64,000 nucleotides of DNA from an uncultured Eubacteriales bacterium (GTDB lineage Bacteria > Bacillota > Clostridia > Oscillospirales > Oscillospiraceae). Below the pieces are notes generated by a model. That model was given only the letters and a program-made list of their open reading frames with translations, had not been told where the DNA came from and ran no database searches. The position numbers were made by a program, and so were the translations under genes. Below, piece after piece: positions 32,864 to 41,696 of the stretch. Where the stretch lies: NCBI GenBank assembly GCA_900551995.1, contig URXW01000001.1, positions 1 through 64,000 of the forward strand, written 5' to 3'. How positions within the stretch are numbered: position 1 is the stretch's first letter; each line of letters starts with the position of its first letter.

Positions 32864-33286
32864 ATGAGGTTCGGAGAAAAGCTCCGCGTACTGCGCAAGG
32901 AAAAGGGACTTACTCAGGCGGAACTTGCGAAACTGGCGGGAGTAGGACTCAAGACGATCACCAACTATGAAAAGGGCAGCACATACCCCCAGAACCGCGA
33001 GGTGTATGGCATTCTTGCCCGGATTCTCGGCTGCGATGCAGACTATCTGCACAACGAGGGCGACGATTTCATCGCAATGGCGGGGCAGCAATATGGCTAT
33101 CGGGGCAAGAAGGGCGCCGAGCGACTGCTAAAAGAAGTAAGGGTAGCCTTTTCCGGAGGCGAGATGGCAGAAGAAGATATGGATGAGATGATGCTTGCCA
33201 TTCAGGAAGCCTATATCGATGCGAAGAAGCGAAACAAGAAATACACGCCCCAAAAGTATCTGAAACAGCAGGAAGGAACGAAGTAA
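32864..33286 (+). CDS. XRE-family repressor, partner of ImmA/IrrE
   Basis: A 140-residue regulator starting MRFGEKLRVLRKEKGLTQAE, with the helix-turn-helix at about residues 5-60 (LAKLAGVGLKTITNYEKGST). The C-terminal part is helical with a basic tail. An AGGAGG site fixes the start at 32864. It lies between two ImmA/IrrE genes, one divergent and one downstream, an arrangement seen in phages and ICEs where the peptidase inactivates the repressor to switch the element on. Confidence 0.92.
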   Translation: MRFGEKLRVLRKEKGLTQAELAKLAGVGLKTITNYEKGSTYPQNREVYGILARILGCDADYLHNEGDDFIAMAGQQYGYRGKKGAERLLKEVRVAFSGGEMAEEDMDEMMLAIQEAYIDAKKRNKKYTPQKYLKQQEGTK

Positions 33287-33357
33287 GCCCGCTCTATGGG
33301 ACTTTTCATCTGTTATATTGAAACAGTACCATTCTGCCCGGAAGGGGTGATACCACT

Positions 33358-33873
33358 ATGCTGATTCGAGCGGAGGAAGCCATTCAAAAAGCCAACCGTA
33401 TTGTGCGGCAATGCGGCACGAGAAATGCTGACCGGATCGCAAGGGAGCTGGGGCTGATCGTCATGTCTCGTGATTTCTCCCGTCAAAAAGGCGCATACAT
33501 GGTCATTGAACGAAACCGCTATATCTTTATCAATAAACATCTCGACCCCGTGATGCACGACATTGTTCTGCTCCATGAGATCGGCCATGACCGCCTCCAC
33601 CGTAAAGATGCAATCCGTGCCGGCGGACTGCAGGAATTCAATATCTTTGACATGAGAGACAAGCGCATGGAATACGAGGCAAATATGTTTGCCGCACAGA
33701 TCGCCCTTCCAGACGAGGAAATTCTGGAATACATATACGGCGGCTACGATGTGGGCCAGATTGCGCGGGCAATGTCTTCGGACATCAATTTGGTGGCGCT
33801 CAAGGTCTCAGAGCTGAACACGAGGGGGTATCGCTTCCGTGAACAGGAACACCGAAGCGATTTCTTAAAATGA
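33358..33873 (+). CDS. Second ImmA/IrrE-type metallopeptidase
   Basis: A 171-residue zinc peptidase with HEIGHDRLHRK in the HEXXH position and MEYEANMFAAQIALPDEEIL providing the third ligand. This is the compact phage-type form, directly downstream of the XRE repressor on the same strand. Only the divergent, larger peptidase has the extra C-terminal domain. Together the three genes form a plausible repressor/antirepressor switch for the element. Confidence 0.92.
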   Translation: MLIRAEEAIQKANRIVRQCGTRNADRIARELGLIVMSRDFSRQKGAYMVIERNRYIFINKHLDPVMHDIVLLHEIGHDRLHRKDAIRAGGLQEFNIFDMRDKRMEYEANMFAAQIALPDEEILEYIYGGYDVGQIARAMSSDINLVALKVSELNTRGYRFREQEHRSDFLK

Positions 33874-33916
33874 ACGAGATGGTTTTGCCGGGACAAGCGA
33901 AAAGGAGAAAATCAAG

Positions 33917-34222
33917 ATGAAATATTTGCTGTATCGTTCCTTCGGGAATCTGGACAAGGATGTGAAGAAGCACGAGCTGGTGGCTGTGGAGTATGGAAAA
34001 GACATCTACGATGTGACCGACGCACTCATCAAGGCAGCTGCGGATGACCTTGCCGGTCTGTCGGAATACGAAAAGTATGAGACCGCCGCCTTCGCTCCGG
34101 AGCGGACAAAGGATTTCCGTAAGACCAAGCGGTACGCCTACGAGATGACCGGCATTGTCTATCCTACCCATGCTGACAAGAATATTCTCATTGACTTTGG
34201 AATCGTGGAGGAAGCGGAATGA
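33917..34222 (+). CDS. Hypothetical protein (101 aa)
   Basis: An acidic soluble protein ([20 protein letters not shown], later [20 protein letters not shown]). An AAGGAGA site precedes the ATG, and its stop overlaps the next gene by four bases. No known domain. Seen as one of several small accessory genes between repressor and polymerase genes in gut mobile elements. Confidence 0.75.
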   Translation: MKYLLYRSFGNLDKDVKKHELVAVEYGKDIYDVTDALIKAAADDLAGLSEYEKYETAAFAPERTKDFRKTKRYAYEMTGIVYPTHADKNILIDFGIVEEAE

Positions 34223-35205
34223 GCAGAGAGGAACCCTATTATATCCCGATGCCGGAGATATACGGGCGAAGAAAACTGAACGCCCTCTATCGGGAGATCC
34301 CGCTGAAGGACGCCACTTCCCGGCTCCTGCGGAAGTATTTTAATGCCGCCGCCAATCTGTACGGCATTATCCCCCTGCACAAGCTCTATGGGATCATCGC
34401 CTCCCAGAATAAATCCCTTGTAACCAGGGAGGAGTTTCTGGCCTTTGCCGAAATCGCGCGGCATGAGTGTGAGGACTACTACATCCTCGGCAAGTCTGAA
34501 CTCTATTACGACGGCCCCGAAACGGAGCTGATGGAATATGAGGTCATCGACGTGCAGCTGATCGACGAGGATCTTGATCCCTATCACGAGGTCTTACGGG
34601 GCCATCAGGGAAAACCCTACTATGTGCCGGACAAAAAGGAGCTTCTGGCCTACGACAATCCCTTCTACTGGGAGAACACCCCAGAAGCGGAAGCATTCCG
34701 CACCTTCCTCCTGACCAAAACCACCGTGCCGGAGGACAAGATGGAAGCGGTTTTCGTAGACATCTACTATGGCCTCCACTGCATGAACGCCGGATTGGAG
34801 GATGTGCTGAACCGGTTGGATGAGATTGGCGTGGAGTTCCGCCGCAAAGTGGATGTAGGCGATTTTGCCGAGGTCTATACCCCCTTTCACAACCATGTGC
34901 GGATGCAATGCAACCGAGGGCATACTCCTGATGAACTGTTTGCCTTACTTCCCCCGGAAGAACGCATCCCCCAATCCATTTCCTTTGGACCGAACATCCG
35001 CCAGGCCATCGCGGACGGAACCATGAATCCCGACGAGCTGCGGCAGGGGATCCTGGCGATGGATATGCCCAGCGAAGAACTGCGGATGAGTCTTTTGAAG
35101 GAGATTGCAGCAGCGCAAACCGCTGATAAACCGAAAAAGGTGGGGCGGAATGATCCCTGTCCCTGCGGCAGCGGTAAGAAGTACAAAAAGTGCTGCGGAC
35201 GGTGA
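34219..35205 (+). CDS. SEC-C motif protein
   Basis: A 328-residue acidic protein whose C-terminus is a classic SEC-C zinc-binding tail ([19 protein letters not shown]). The body has helices and the segments [20 protein letters not shown] and FFLL-type hydrophobic helices. SEC-C tails mediate binding to ribosomes, SecB or regulators, and occur on many phage and mobile-element proteins. Start at the ATG overlapping the previous stop. Function of the main part is unknown. Confidence 0.8.
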   Translation: MSREEPYYIPMPEIYGRRKLNALYREIPLKDATSRLLRKYFNAAANLYGIIPLHKLYGIIASQNKSLVTREEFLAFAEIARHECEDYYILGKSELYYDGPETELMEYEVIDVQLIDEDLDPYHEVLRGHQGKPYYVPDKKELLAYDNPFYWENTPEAEAFRTFLLTKTTVPEDKMEAVFVDIYYGLHCMNAGLEDVLNRLDEIGVEFRRKVDVGDFAEVYTPFHNHVRMQCNRGHTPDELFALLPPEERIPQSISFGPNIRQAIADGTMNPDELRQGILAMDMPSEELRMSLLKEIAAAQTADKPKKVGRNDPCPCGSGKKYKKCCGR

Positions 35206-35209
35206 GCAT

Positions 35210-35626
35210 ATGAAAATCAAGCTGCAAACAGTCATAGACGCAATCGAGCAGGCCAGTGATGCCTACACGATGCTCTATGATACCAAAACCAACGAAACGG
35301 TCTATTTGCCCGATGCGTGGGTCACCGGTGAAACATACGAGGCGCTTGCCGCCCTGGTCGAGAATGAACCAAAGCGGTTCCTGCATTTTCCGACAAAATA
35401 TGATATCCACGAATACAGCATCATGGACTCCTTTGTGGACTACCTCCCGCCGGGAAGGATGAAAAACGAACTCGGCGCAGCGATCCGGGGCAGGGGTGCA
35501 TTCCGGCGCTTCAAGCAGACCATCCGCTTCCACGGCATCGAGCAGCTGTGGTACGACTATCAGGCGGATGCCTACCGGGAGCTGGCAGAGCGCTGGTGCC
35601 GGGACAACGATGTGGAGTACGAATAA
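35210..35626 (+). CDS. UPF0158-family protein
   Basis: A 138-residue protein starting MKIKLQTVIDAIEQASDAYT, matching the UPF0158 family (IDAIEQASDAYTMLYDTKT, then FPTKYDIHEYSIMDSFVDYL and a C-terminal GAFRRFKQTIRFHGIEQLW). It begins four bases after the SEC-C gene, which also supplies the ribosome site (GGTGAG). The family's molecular role is not established; it commonly travels with repair and accessory genes. Confidence 0.85.
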   Translation: MKIKLQTVIDAIEQASDAYTMLYDTKTNETVYLPDAWVTGETYEALAALVENEPKRFLHFPTKYDIHEYSIMDSFVDYLPPGRMKNELGAAIRGRGAFRRFKQTIRFHGIEQLWYDYQADAYRELAERWCRDNDVEYE

Positions 35627-35663
35627 ATTGGAAGCTGTATCAAGAGCAGAAAAGAGGTTCCGG

Positions 35664-36242
35664 ATGAAAAACATTCTCATTATCCAAGGGGGCGGCAGAC
35701 CCAACGGAAATACTGCCCAGTTGGTGGAACACTTTGCCCGTGGTGCGAAAGAAGCGGGGCATACCGTAGAAGTTATTTCACTGAGAAAACAGGAAGTAAA
35801 GGGTTGCATGGGATGCAACGCCTGTCGATATGGAAAGCCTTGCGTACAGAAGGACAGCTTCAACGAGCATGTTCCCAAAATTAAGGATGCAGACTGCATT
35901 GTCTTTGCCTCACCCTTACTGTTCTGGACGATTTCCGCTCAGCTAAAGGCGCTGATCGAGCGCTTTTATTGCATCGCAGAGGAAGATCCCAACCCGCCGT
36001 TGGGACGGTATGAGAAATACCCCTCCAAAGACTGTGCCTTGCTGATGACCTCCGCTGACAATTTCTTCTGGACATTTGAGCAAGCGGTTTCTTACTATCA
36101 GTTTACCCTTGTCAACTACATCGGATTCCATAACAGAGGGGTGCTATTGGCCGGAGGCTGCGGCGACACTAACGGCAAGCCACAGATTGGCAAGACCGAC
36201 CATCTGCAAGAGGCATACGAATTTGGAAAGCACATCTATTGA
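35664..36242 (+). CDS. Flavodoxin-like NAD(P)H oxidoreductase
   Basis: A 192-residue flavoprotein of the NADPH-dependent FMN reductase fold (ILIIQGGGRPNGNTAQLVEH carries the FMN phosphate loop; FASPLLFWTISAQLKALIER the second flavin-binding block). A Cys-rich insert (GCMGCNACRYGKPC) resembles iron-sulfur flavoproteins of anaerobes. Start fixed by AGAGG upstream of 35664. It probably reduces quinones, nitro compounds or another electron acceptor. It is a typical accessory gene, not obviously tied to mobility. Confidence 0.88.
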   Translation: MKNILIIQGGGRPNGNTAQLVEHFARGAKEAGHTVEVISLRKQEVKGCMGCNACRYGKPCVQKDSFNEHVPKIKDADCIVFASPLLFWTISAQLKALIERFYCIAEEDPNPPLGRYEKYPSKDCALLMTSADNFFWTFEQAVSYYQFTLVNYIGFHNRGVLLAGGCGDTNGKPQIGKTDHLQEAYEFGKHIY

Positions 36243-36266
36243 GCAATGCAGCGGGAGGTTTGCAGA

Positions 36267-36650
36267 ATGAATCGGGGGCAGTTCAAGCGATATATTCTTG
36301 AAACCTATCCCTGTGAGGCAGACCACCCGTGGATCAAATACCCAAGCAACGAGGTTTTCCGGCATCCGGGCAACCGCAAGTGGTTTGCCCTTGTGATGGA
36401 TGTGCCCAAAAACAAGCTGGGGTTGGAGAGCGCGGATGCGCTTGATGTGGTAAACCTCAAATGCGACCCGATCCTCATCGGCTCACTGCGGAAAGAACCC
36501 GGCATCTTTCCGGCTTACCACATGAACAAGGCAAACTGGATCTCGGTTGCCTTAGACGGCAGTGTGCCGGACGAACTGATCAAAATGCTGCTGGATATGA
36601 GCTATGGCGCAACAGCGCCCAAGAGGAAAAAGAAAGCCAAGAAAAGCTGA
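36267..36650 (+). CDS. MmcQ/YjbR-family DNA-binding protein
   Basis: A 127-residue protein with the MmcQ/YjbR fold (HPWIKYPSNEVFRHPGNRKW, FPAYHMNKANWISVALDGSV). It ends in a lysine-rich tail (KRKKKAKKS). The start at 36267 was preferred for its GGGAGG site. Family members bind DNA weakly and are seen next to SOS-type polymerase genes; here a Y-family polymerase follows 27 bases later. Confidence 0.85.
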   Translation: MNRGQFKRYILETYPCEADHPWIKYPSNEVFRHPGNRKWFALVMDVPKNKLGLESADALDVVNLKCDPILIGSLRKEPGIFPAYHMNKANWISVALDGSVPDELIKMLLDMSYGATAPKRKKKAKKS

Positions 36651-36677
36651 TGCCGCTGAAAGGAGGCGTACCGAAGC

Positions 36678-38186
36678 ATGAAGCAGCGCACTTACATCGC
36701 AATCGACCTCAAGAGTTTCTACGCTTCGGTGGAATGCCGGGAGCGCGGGCTTGACCCCATGGACACCAATCTTGTTGTGGCGGATGAAAGCCGCACTGAC
36801 AAGACCATCTGCCTTGCGGTCACTCCGAGCCTCAAAAGCTATGGTATTTCTGGCCGGGGGCGGCTCTTTGAGGTCAGGCAGCGGGTCAGGGAGGCCAACG
36901 CCGGACGGCGGCACGACGCTCCGGGCAGAGTGCTGGAGGGCAAGTCACACTTCATCTCTGAGCTGCAACAAAACCCGAAGCTGGAAATCGACTTCATCAT
37001 CGCCCCGCCCCGCATGGCCTACTACATGGAATACAGCACAAAGATCTACGAGGTCTACCTGAAATACATCGCCCCGGAGGACATCGTGGTCTACTCCATC
37101 GACGAGGTATTCATGGATGTGACCGACTACCTGAATACCTACAAGCTGTCTGCCCATGACCTTGCCATGAAGATCATACTGGATGTCATTGAGACAACAG
37201 GCATCACGGCCACGGCGGGGATCGGCACCAACCTCTTTCTCTGTAAGGTGGCCATGGATATTGTGGCGAAGCATATCCCAGCGGATGAAAACGGGGTACG
37301 CATCGCCCAGCTGGACGAGATGACCTACCGGCAGACCATGTGGTCGCATCAGCCTCTCACCGACTTCTGGCGGGTAGGCCGTGGCTATGCAAAGAAGCTG
37401 GAAGAGCATGGGATGTTCACCATGGGCGATGTGGCGCGGATGTCCGAGCGCAACGAGGACCTACTGTATCAACTCTTTGGAAAAAATGCGGAGTTGCTCA
37501 TCGACCATGCGTGGGGCTGGGAGCCGACCACCATTGAGGCGATCAAGGCATACAGGCCAAGCTCCAACAGCTTAGGCTCCGGGCAGGTGCTTCACTGTCC
37601 CTACAATGCGGAGAAGGCACGGCTTGTCCTGCGGGAGATGGCCGATATGCTCTCGCTGGAGCTGGTGGACAAGGGGCTTGTCACCGATCAGCTGGTGGTG
37701 ACGGTGGGCTATGATATCGAAAACCTCACCGACCCGGCCAGAAAGGCAAAGTACCACGGTGCGGTTGTGAAGGATCATTACGGACGCCAGATCCCCAAAC
37801 ACGCCCATGGCACCATCAATCTGGACGGACACACATCATCTACACGCAAAATAATGTGCGCTGCGGCAGAGTTGTTTGATTGCATTGTAGGCAAAAACCT
37901 TCTCATCCGAAGGCTGAATGTGGTGGCGAACCATGTCCTTCCGAAAGAGTCTGCGCCGGTGAAAAACGGGGGCTTTGAACAGCTCGACCTGTTTACCGAC
38001 TATGCCGCACAACAGGCGCAGCAGGAACGGGAAAAGCAGGAATTGGAGCGGGAGCAGAAAATGCAGACGGCTATGCTGACCATCAAGAAGAAGTTCGGCA
38101 AGAATGCGATCCTCCGGGGAATGAATTTGGAAGAAGGGGCAACGGCCAAGGACAGGAACGGGCAGATTGGAGGGCATAGGGCGTGA
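36678..38186 (+). CDS. Y-family DNA polymerase (UmuC/DinB type)
   Basis: A 502-residue translesion polymerase. The catalytic Asp motif is near the N-terminus (YIAIDLKSFYASVE) and the second acid pair in VVYSIDEVFMDVTDYL (about 130-145). A helix-hairpin-helix thumb and little-finger region follow. A clamp-binding motif QLDLF is visible near residue 440. It should copy damaged DNA with mutations, giving the host extra tolerance and variability. Mobile-element copies of this group are common. It overlaps the following nuclease gene (GTGA). Confidence 0.93.
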   Translation: MKQRTYIAIDLKSFYASVECRERGLDPMDTNLVVADESRTDKTICLAVTPSLKSYGISGRGRLFEVRQRVREANAGRRHDAPGRVLEGKSHFISELQQNPKLEIDFIIAPPRMAYYMEYSTKIYEVYLKYIAPEDIVVYSIDEVFMDVTDYLNTYKLSAHDLAMKIILDVIETTGITATAGIGTNLFLCKVAMDIVAKHIPADENGVRIAQLDEMTYRQTMWSHQPLTDFWRVGRGYAKKLEEHGMFTMGDVARMSERNEDLLYQLFGKNAELLIDHAWGWEPTTIEAIKAYRPSSNSLGSGQVLHCPYNAEKARLVLREMADMLSLELVDKGLVTDQLVVTVGYDIENLTDPARKAKYHGAVVKDHYGRQIPKHAHGTINLDGHTSSTRKIMCAAAELFDCIVGKNLLIRRLNVVANHVLPKESAPVKNGGFEQLDLFTDYAAQQAQQEREKQELEREQKMQTAMLTIKKKFGKNAILRGMNLEEGATAKDRNGQIGGHRA

Positions 38187-38842
38187 AAATTGCCACATGG
38201 AATGTGGAGCGGCTCAGGCACAAAAAACAGCTCGACCAGATACAAGGCTTATGTGATGGCATCCATGCCGACATCCTTGTGCTGACCGAGACAGACAAGC
38301 GGCTGCATCCCGATTATGCCTTCTGCTGCGAGACCACATCATTGATGGGAGATAAGACCATTCCCTATGCCGTCACAGAAAATCGCGTCTCGCTTTACAC
38401 CAACTATCCCGTTGTTCGGCTGCATCAAACCTATGATTCGCGTACCGCCCTCTGTGCTGAGCTAAAGACGGAAAAAGGGAATCTGCTGGTGTATGGGACA
38501 ATCATAGGTACGCTGGGCAATCGTCATTCTTCCTTCATGGAACAACTGCACCGGCAGTGTGATGACATTCGCCGCCTGTCCGAATTGGGCGATGGGATAT
38601 GTGTCTGCGGAGATTTTAACTGCTCCTTCTCGGATAACTACTGTTTCACACAGGCCGCAAGGACAACGCTTCTGGATTTGTTTCGTGATACAGGATTGAC
38701 CCTTTTGACCGAAAGACAGACAGAGTGCATTGACCACATTGCCGTGTCAAGCAGTATGGTTACCACCAAACGGCCAGTTCTGGAAGAATGGAATGTGGAC
38801 AAGCGTTTATCCGACCACAAGGGAATTGTGGTCACCTTTTGA
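38183..38842 (+). CDS. Endonuclease/exonuclease/phosphatase-family protein
   Basis: A 219-residue EEP-fold hydrolase with the expected catalytic blocks: IATWNVERL at the N-terminus, LTETDKR (Glu metal ligand), GDFNCSFSD and the C-terminal SDHKGIVV. It starts at a GTG overlapping the polymerase stop. The closest functions of the fold are AP endonuclease, exonuclease or phosphatase. Coupling to the polymerase suggests DNA repair, processing 3' ends for the polymerase; that is inferred. Confidence 0.88.
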   Translation: MKIATWNVERLRHKKQLDQIQGLCDGIHADILVLTETDKRLHPDYAFCCETTSLMGDKTIPYAVTENRVSLYTNYPVVRLHQTYDSRTALCAELKTEKGNLLVYGTIIGTLGNRHSSFMEQLHRQCDDIRRLSELGDGICVCGDFNCSFSDNYCFTQAARTTLLDLFRDTGLTLLTERQTECIDHIAVSSSMVTTKRPVLEEWNVDKRLSDHKGIVVTF

Positions 38843-38856
38843 GGGGGGCAAAAATC

Positions 38857-39279
38857 ATGAAAACACAGTATGATGACATCATCCATCTGCCCCATCATGT
38901 CTCCAAAACAAGGCCGCAGATGTCCATGCTGGACAGAGCGGCACAGTTTTCCCCCTTCGCCGCTCTCACCGGCTACGAGGATGCCATCCAGGAAACCGGA
39001 CGGCTGACAGATACAAAAGTGGAGATTGGGGAGGAAGTGCGGGAGGAGCTGGACCGGAAACAGCAGTACCTTCAGGACATCATAGCAGACCGACCGGAGA
39101 TCACCATTACCTACTTCGTCCCGGATGAGAGGAAGGCCGGAGGCTCCTATACATCCCACACCGGCAGTCTGAAACGGATTGACTATTATGAGCGAGTATT
39201 TGTTCTGACCGATGGGACGAAAATCCCACTGGATGAGATCGCCGATATCGAGAGTGAATGCTTTCGAGGAATTTTGTGA
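38857..39279 (+). CDS. YolD-like protein
   Basis: A 140-residue YolD-like protein (MSMLDRAAQFSPFAALTGYE is the family signature; then GSYTSHTGSLKRIDYYERVF, typical of the beta-rich C-terminal part). YolD-like proteins accompany Y-family polymerases in Firmicutes phages and elements (as in the UvrX neighbourhood) and may act as the UmuD-like partner. It is the fourth gene of a short polymerase/nuclease/YolD unit. Confidence 0.9.
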   Translation: MKTQYDDIIHLPHHVSKTRPQMSMLDRAAQFSPFAALTGYEDAIQETGRLTDTKVEIGEEVREELDRKQQYLQDIIADRPEITITYFVPDERKAGGSYTSHTGSLKRIDYYERVFVLTDGTKIPLDEIADIESECFRGIL

Positions 39280-39714
39280 TTACTGCTTTCCCTGCGACCA
39301 AACCGAAGAAGAGTCCTCCTATATGGCTGGGAATTTCTGTTCTTTGGCACCAGTATCGATGCGGTGGAGACTACAAGGCATTCGGGCATCGGGGCGGATC
39401 GTGTTGTAAACTATTACTGCGGCAGCGCCAGGACAGCTCGACCATGAGGTCTTGCGTGAAGCCATCTGCACTGTTCGAGTCAGTGCGCCGCTGGATGCAG
39501 ATTGAAAAAAACGATTGATTGGTGCGTGCTATCAAAAGCGCAGTCAATCAATACTGCCTTACCTGATACTCGATTTTTCTATCTTTGCTGAAAGTTATCC
39601 GCGTAAACAGTTCTTTAGAATTATACCTCGTTCTTTGGATTCTGTATGAATCAGGCCATCACCACTATACTATTCTTTAGAACAAAAGCGAGTTCTAAAG
39701 GAGGCGGTGGCAGG
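39280..39714. other. Gene-poor region with operator-like repeats before an XRE gene
   Basis: No convincing gene, although short frames suggest decayed coding sequence near 39280-39520. Close to the XRE start are three TTCTTTAGAA-like words (39611-39620, about 39630-39640, 39673-39682) and an inverted pair CTTTAGAAC (39675-39683) with GTTCTAAAG (39692-39700), likely the repressor's operators. Confidence 0.5.
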
Positions 39715-40032
39715 ATGGATGCAAGAGCAGTTGGACAAAGAATCAAGGCTGCAAGGGAGAAAAAGAACATGACACAAGAAGATCTTGCCGCCTGCATTGA
39801 CATTAGCCCGACCCATGTGAGCGTGATTGAACGCGGAACCAAGATTCCGAGGATGGACACTTTCGTAGCGATTGCAAATGTGCTTGGCGTATCTGCGGAT
39901 GACCTTCTGGTGGATGTGGTGGATCGAGCGACTGCCGGAGTTGCTTCGGAGCTTTCTGCCGCCATCGAGGCGCTCCCTCACGAAGAAAGGATGCGGGTCT
40001 TAAAAGTAGTGTCTGTATTGGTAGATAGATGA
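39715..40032 (+). CDS. XRE-family regulator
   Basis: A 105-residue Cro/C1-type regulator (GQRIKAAREKKNMTQEDLAA, SPTHVSVIERGTKIPRMDTF, at about 5-60). The C-terminal half (VASELSAAIEALPHEERMRV) is a short helical dimerisation region. The GGAGG site fixes the start at 39715. Inverted TTCTTTAGAA-type repeats upstream suggest autorepression. It marks the left side of the defence island. Confidence 0.92.
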   Translation: MDARAVGQRIKAAREKKNMTQEDLAACIDISPTHVSVIERGTKIPRMDTFVAIANVLGVSADDLLVDVVDRATAGVASELSAAIEALPHEERMRVLKVVSVLVDR

Positions 40033-40034
40033 GT

Positions 40035-40072
40035 GTGGAAGAGCTTTCGGCTCTTCCACGCTTTTTCTTTTT
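40035..40072 (+). terminator. Terminator after the XRE gene
   Basis: Stem GTGGAAGAGC (40035-40044) with GCTCTTCCAC (40050-40059), loop of five, then CGCTTTTTCTTTTT. A textbook intrinsic terminator. Confidence 0.95.
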
Positions 40073-40163
40073 CCTCTGTCAAAATGTGAGTGATTTCGAC
40101 ATTCTTATGATGTTATACTTGCGCCAAAGAACAAGAGAAAAGTCTAAAGACAGAGGAATATCC

Positions 40164-40391
40164 ATGAAAAACTTTGAAGAGATTATTGCGAAAATTGCCA
40201 GGGAGAACGGAACCACGCCAGAAAATGTACTCCGTGAAATGCAGTTGGCTATTGATCATGCTTACGATCACCATGACAAGGAGGCGCAAAAGTTATGGGA
40301 TATGATGTCATTCAAAAGCGACAGACCGACACCGGAAGAGTTCATCTTTCAGGTGGCAATGATGCTGGATAAAAACGGATCATTACATTAA
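40164..40391 (+). CDS. Small helical protein (75 aa)
   Basis: A protein starting MKNFEEIIAKIARENGTTPE with a conserved-looking pattern of EIIAKIARENGTTPENVLRE. Such small proteins in Clostridia are labelled sporulation-initiation-factor-like (Spo0A C-terminal-like) but the match is weak. A GAGG site precedes the ATG. It lies between the XRE terminator and the convergent small protein of the defence island. Confidence 0.6.
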   Translation: MKNFEEIIAKIARENGTTPENVLREMQLAIDHAYDHHDKEAQKLWDMMSFKSDRPTPEEFIFQVAMMLDKNGSLH

Positions 40392-40455
40392 ATTGGATGC
40401 TCTGACCATGTTGTAGCGGGTTTCCCTCTGCTATCTTCTCGGTGGCTTTATAGCC

Positions 40456-40695
40456 TTAGTCATTGAACAAGGCATCGTATTCCTTAATTCGATCTATCCA
40501 ATCCAGTTCCCTTTGCCGCTTTGCATTATCATCTATGACAATCGCCTCGGGATAAACCTTCAGGATTGCCTCCTTCATCTTGCGCTGTTCCGCCTTTGTG
40601 GTAGGAATCCGTTTCTTGCCGCCATACCAGGTTTTCTTCAGCTTTTGCGTCACATCGAAGGCCGGCGCAGGAGCCTTTTTCTTTTTTCCAAACAT
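40456..40695 (-). CDS. Small basic protein (79 aa)
   Basis: A lysine-rich protein (MFGKKKKAPAPAFDVTQKLK, then TTKAEQRKMKEAILKVYPEA). The ATG at 40695 has GAGGTG upstream, in the gap after the 322-residue gene. No known domain. Basic, disordered N-terminus suggests a nucleic-acid or membrane contact. It is the last gene of the leftward island transcript. Confidence 0.65.
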   Translation of the reverse strand: MFGKKKKAPAPAFDVTQKLKKTWYGGKKRIPTTKAEQRKMKEAILKVYPEAIVIDDNAKRQRELDWIDRIKEYDALFND

Positions 40696-40707
40696 CAATG
40701 CACCTCA

Positions 40708-41676
40708 TCAATCCATGCTGCCATCGCCTTTGTTACCTCCAAACTCGCAGCCGTATTGATGACCGTGGCCATAGTACCATCGTCCATAGCGATACCCATA
40801 GTGGGGAGGGCAGTTGGCGCAGTCCCCGTTACAATGTCCGTTATGCTGGTGTCGTTCGCTGTGCCGGGAAACTGCATTGATTCCGGCAATCGCAGCGAAT
40901 AGCGTTCCCCAAAAGCCCAATCGAGGTGCTGCGGATTCCTGATAAGATATGTCCTCGTAGATGGGCTCATTGTGAAGTTCCAGATGATGCTTTTTCGCAA
41001 TCTTCAAATATGTATCGTCTGGGAGTACATCATACAACTCCTCAGCTTGATTGGCATCAAATGTCCCTTGGGCGGTCAGCGACATTTTTTCAATGAGGGA
41101 TTCCGAAATTCCAAAATCGAGCCACTCCATGATTTGCTGCGGAGCGAACCGCACCTTGCCCTGTAACGATTTCTCAATCAGAGTCTCGATAGTTGCCTGG
41201 TCAAGATAATCCCTCAAAATATCAAGCTGCTCAGCGTCAAAGCATCCCGTGACTTTCATTACCATCGTTTTGAAGGTCTCTTCATCTGCGCAGTCAACCA
41301 ACTCCATAATCGTTGCCGGTGCATATTGGTCGCTCGTAGCCTTTTTCAGAAGTGTCTGGAATACTTCATCATCCATGCAGCCGGTGAGGGTATCCAACGC
41401 TTCATCGGAAAGTGTTCCTTGGACGGAGGAAACGACACGCTTCATCGTCGCTGTATCCACGCAGCAATTCAAATCCTCAATATTCTCGACTTGAAAGGTG
41501 ACACCGGCATCCAAGGCTCTGTTTATCAGCCGACTTGCGGCCTTTTCATCACACAATTCCATAGCTACTTCGGTGACTTCAGCCGGGGAGCCATAGGAGG
41601 TGAGGGCGGAAAGCCGTCGAATCTGTGTACTCGTCGCCCAGTCATAGAACTTTTCGTAATATTCATCCCAAGTCAT
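40708..41676 (-). CDS. Helical-repeat protein with Cys/His-rich tail
   Basis: A 322-residue protein built of about six helical repeats of roughly 26 residues (units such as EVFQTLLKKATSDQYAPATI, ETFKTMVMKVTGCFDAEQLD, ATIETLIEKSLQGKVRFAPQ). A hydrophobic stretch (GFWGTLFAAIAGINAV) and a His/Cys-rich end (HSERHQHNGHCNGDCANCPP) follow, which may bind metal. I know no family. It is read in the same direction as the BREX operon, downstream of the SIMPL gene. A binding or scaffold role is the most that can be inferred. Confidence 0.72.
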   Translation of the reverse strand: MTWDEYYEKFYDWATSTQIRRLSALTSYGSPAEVTEVAMELCDEKAASRLINRALDAGVTFQVENIEDLNCCVDTATMKRVVSSVQGTLSDEALDTLTGCMDDEVFQTLLKKATSDQYAPATIMELVDCADEETFKTMVMKVTGCFDAEQLDILRDYLDQATIETLIEKSLQGKVRFAPQQIMEWLDFGISESLIEKMSLTAQGTFDANQAEELYDVLPDDTYLKIAKKHHLELHNEPIYEDISYQESAAPRLGFWGTLFAAIAGINAVSRHSERHQHNGHCNGDCANCPPHYGYRYGRWYYGHGHQYGCEFGGNKGDGSMD

Positions 41677-41696
41677 TTCCGCACCTCACATTCTGA

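Noticed and set aside
34544..35899. Leftward frame of 451 codons
   Set aside because: Spans three rightward genes that have known domains and ribosome sites.
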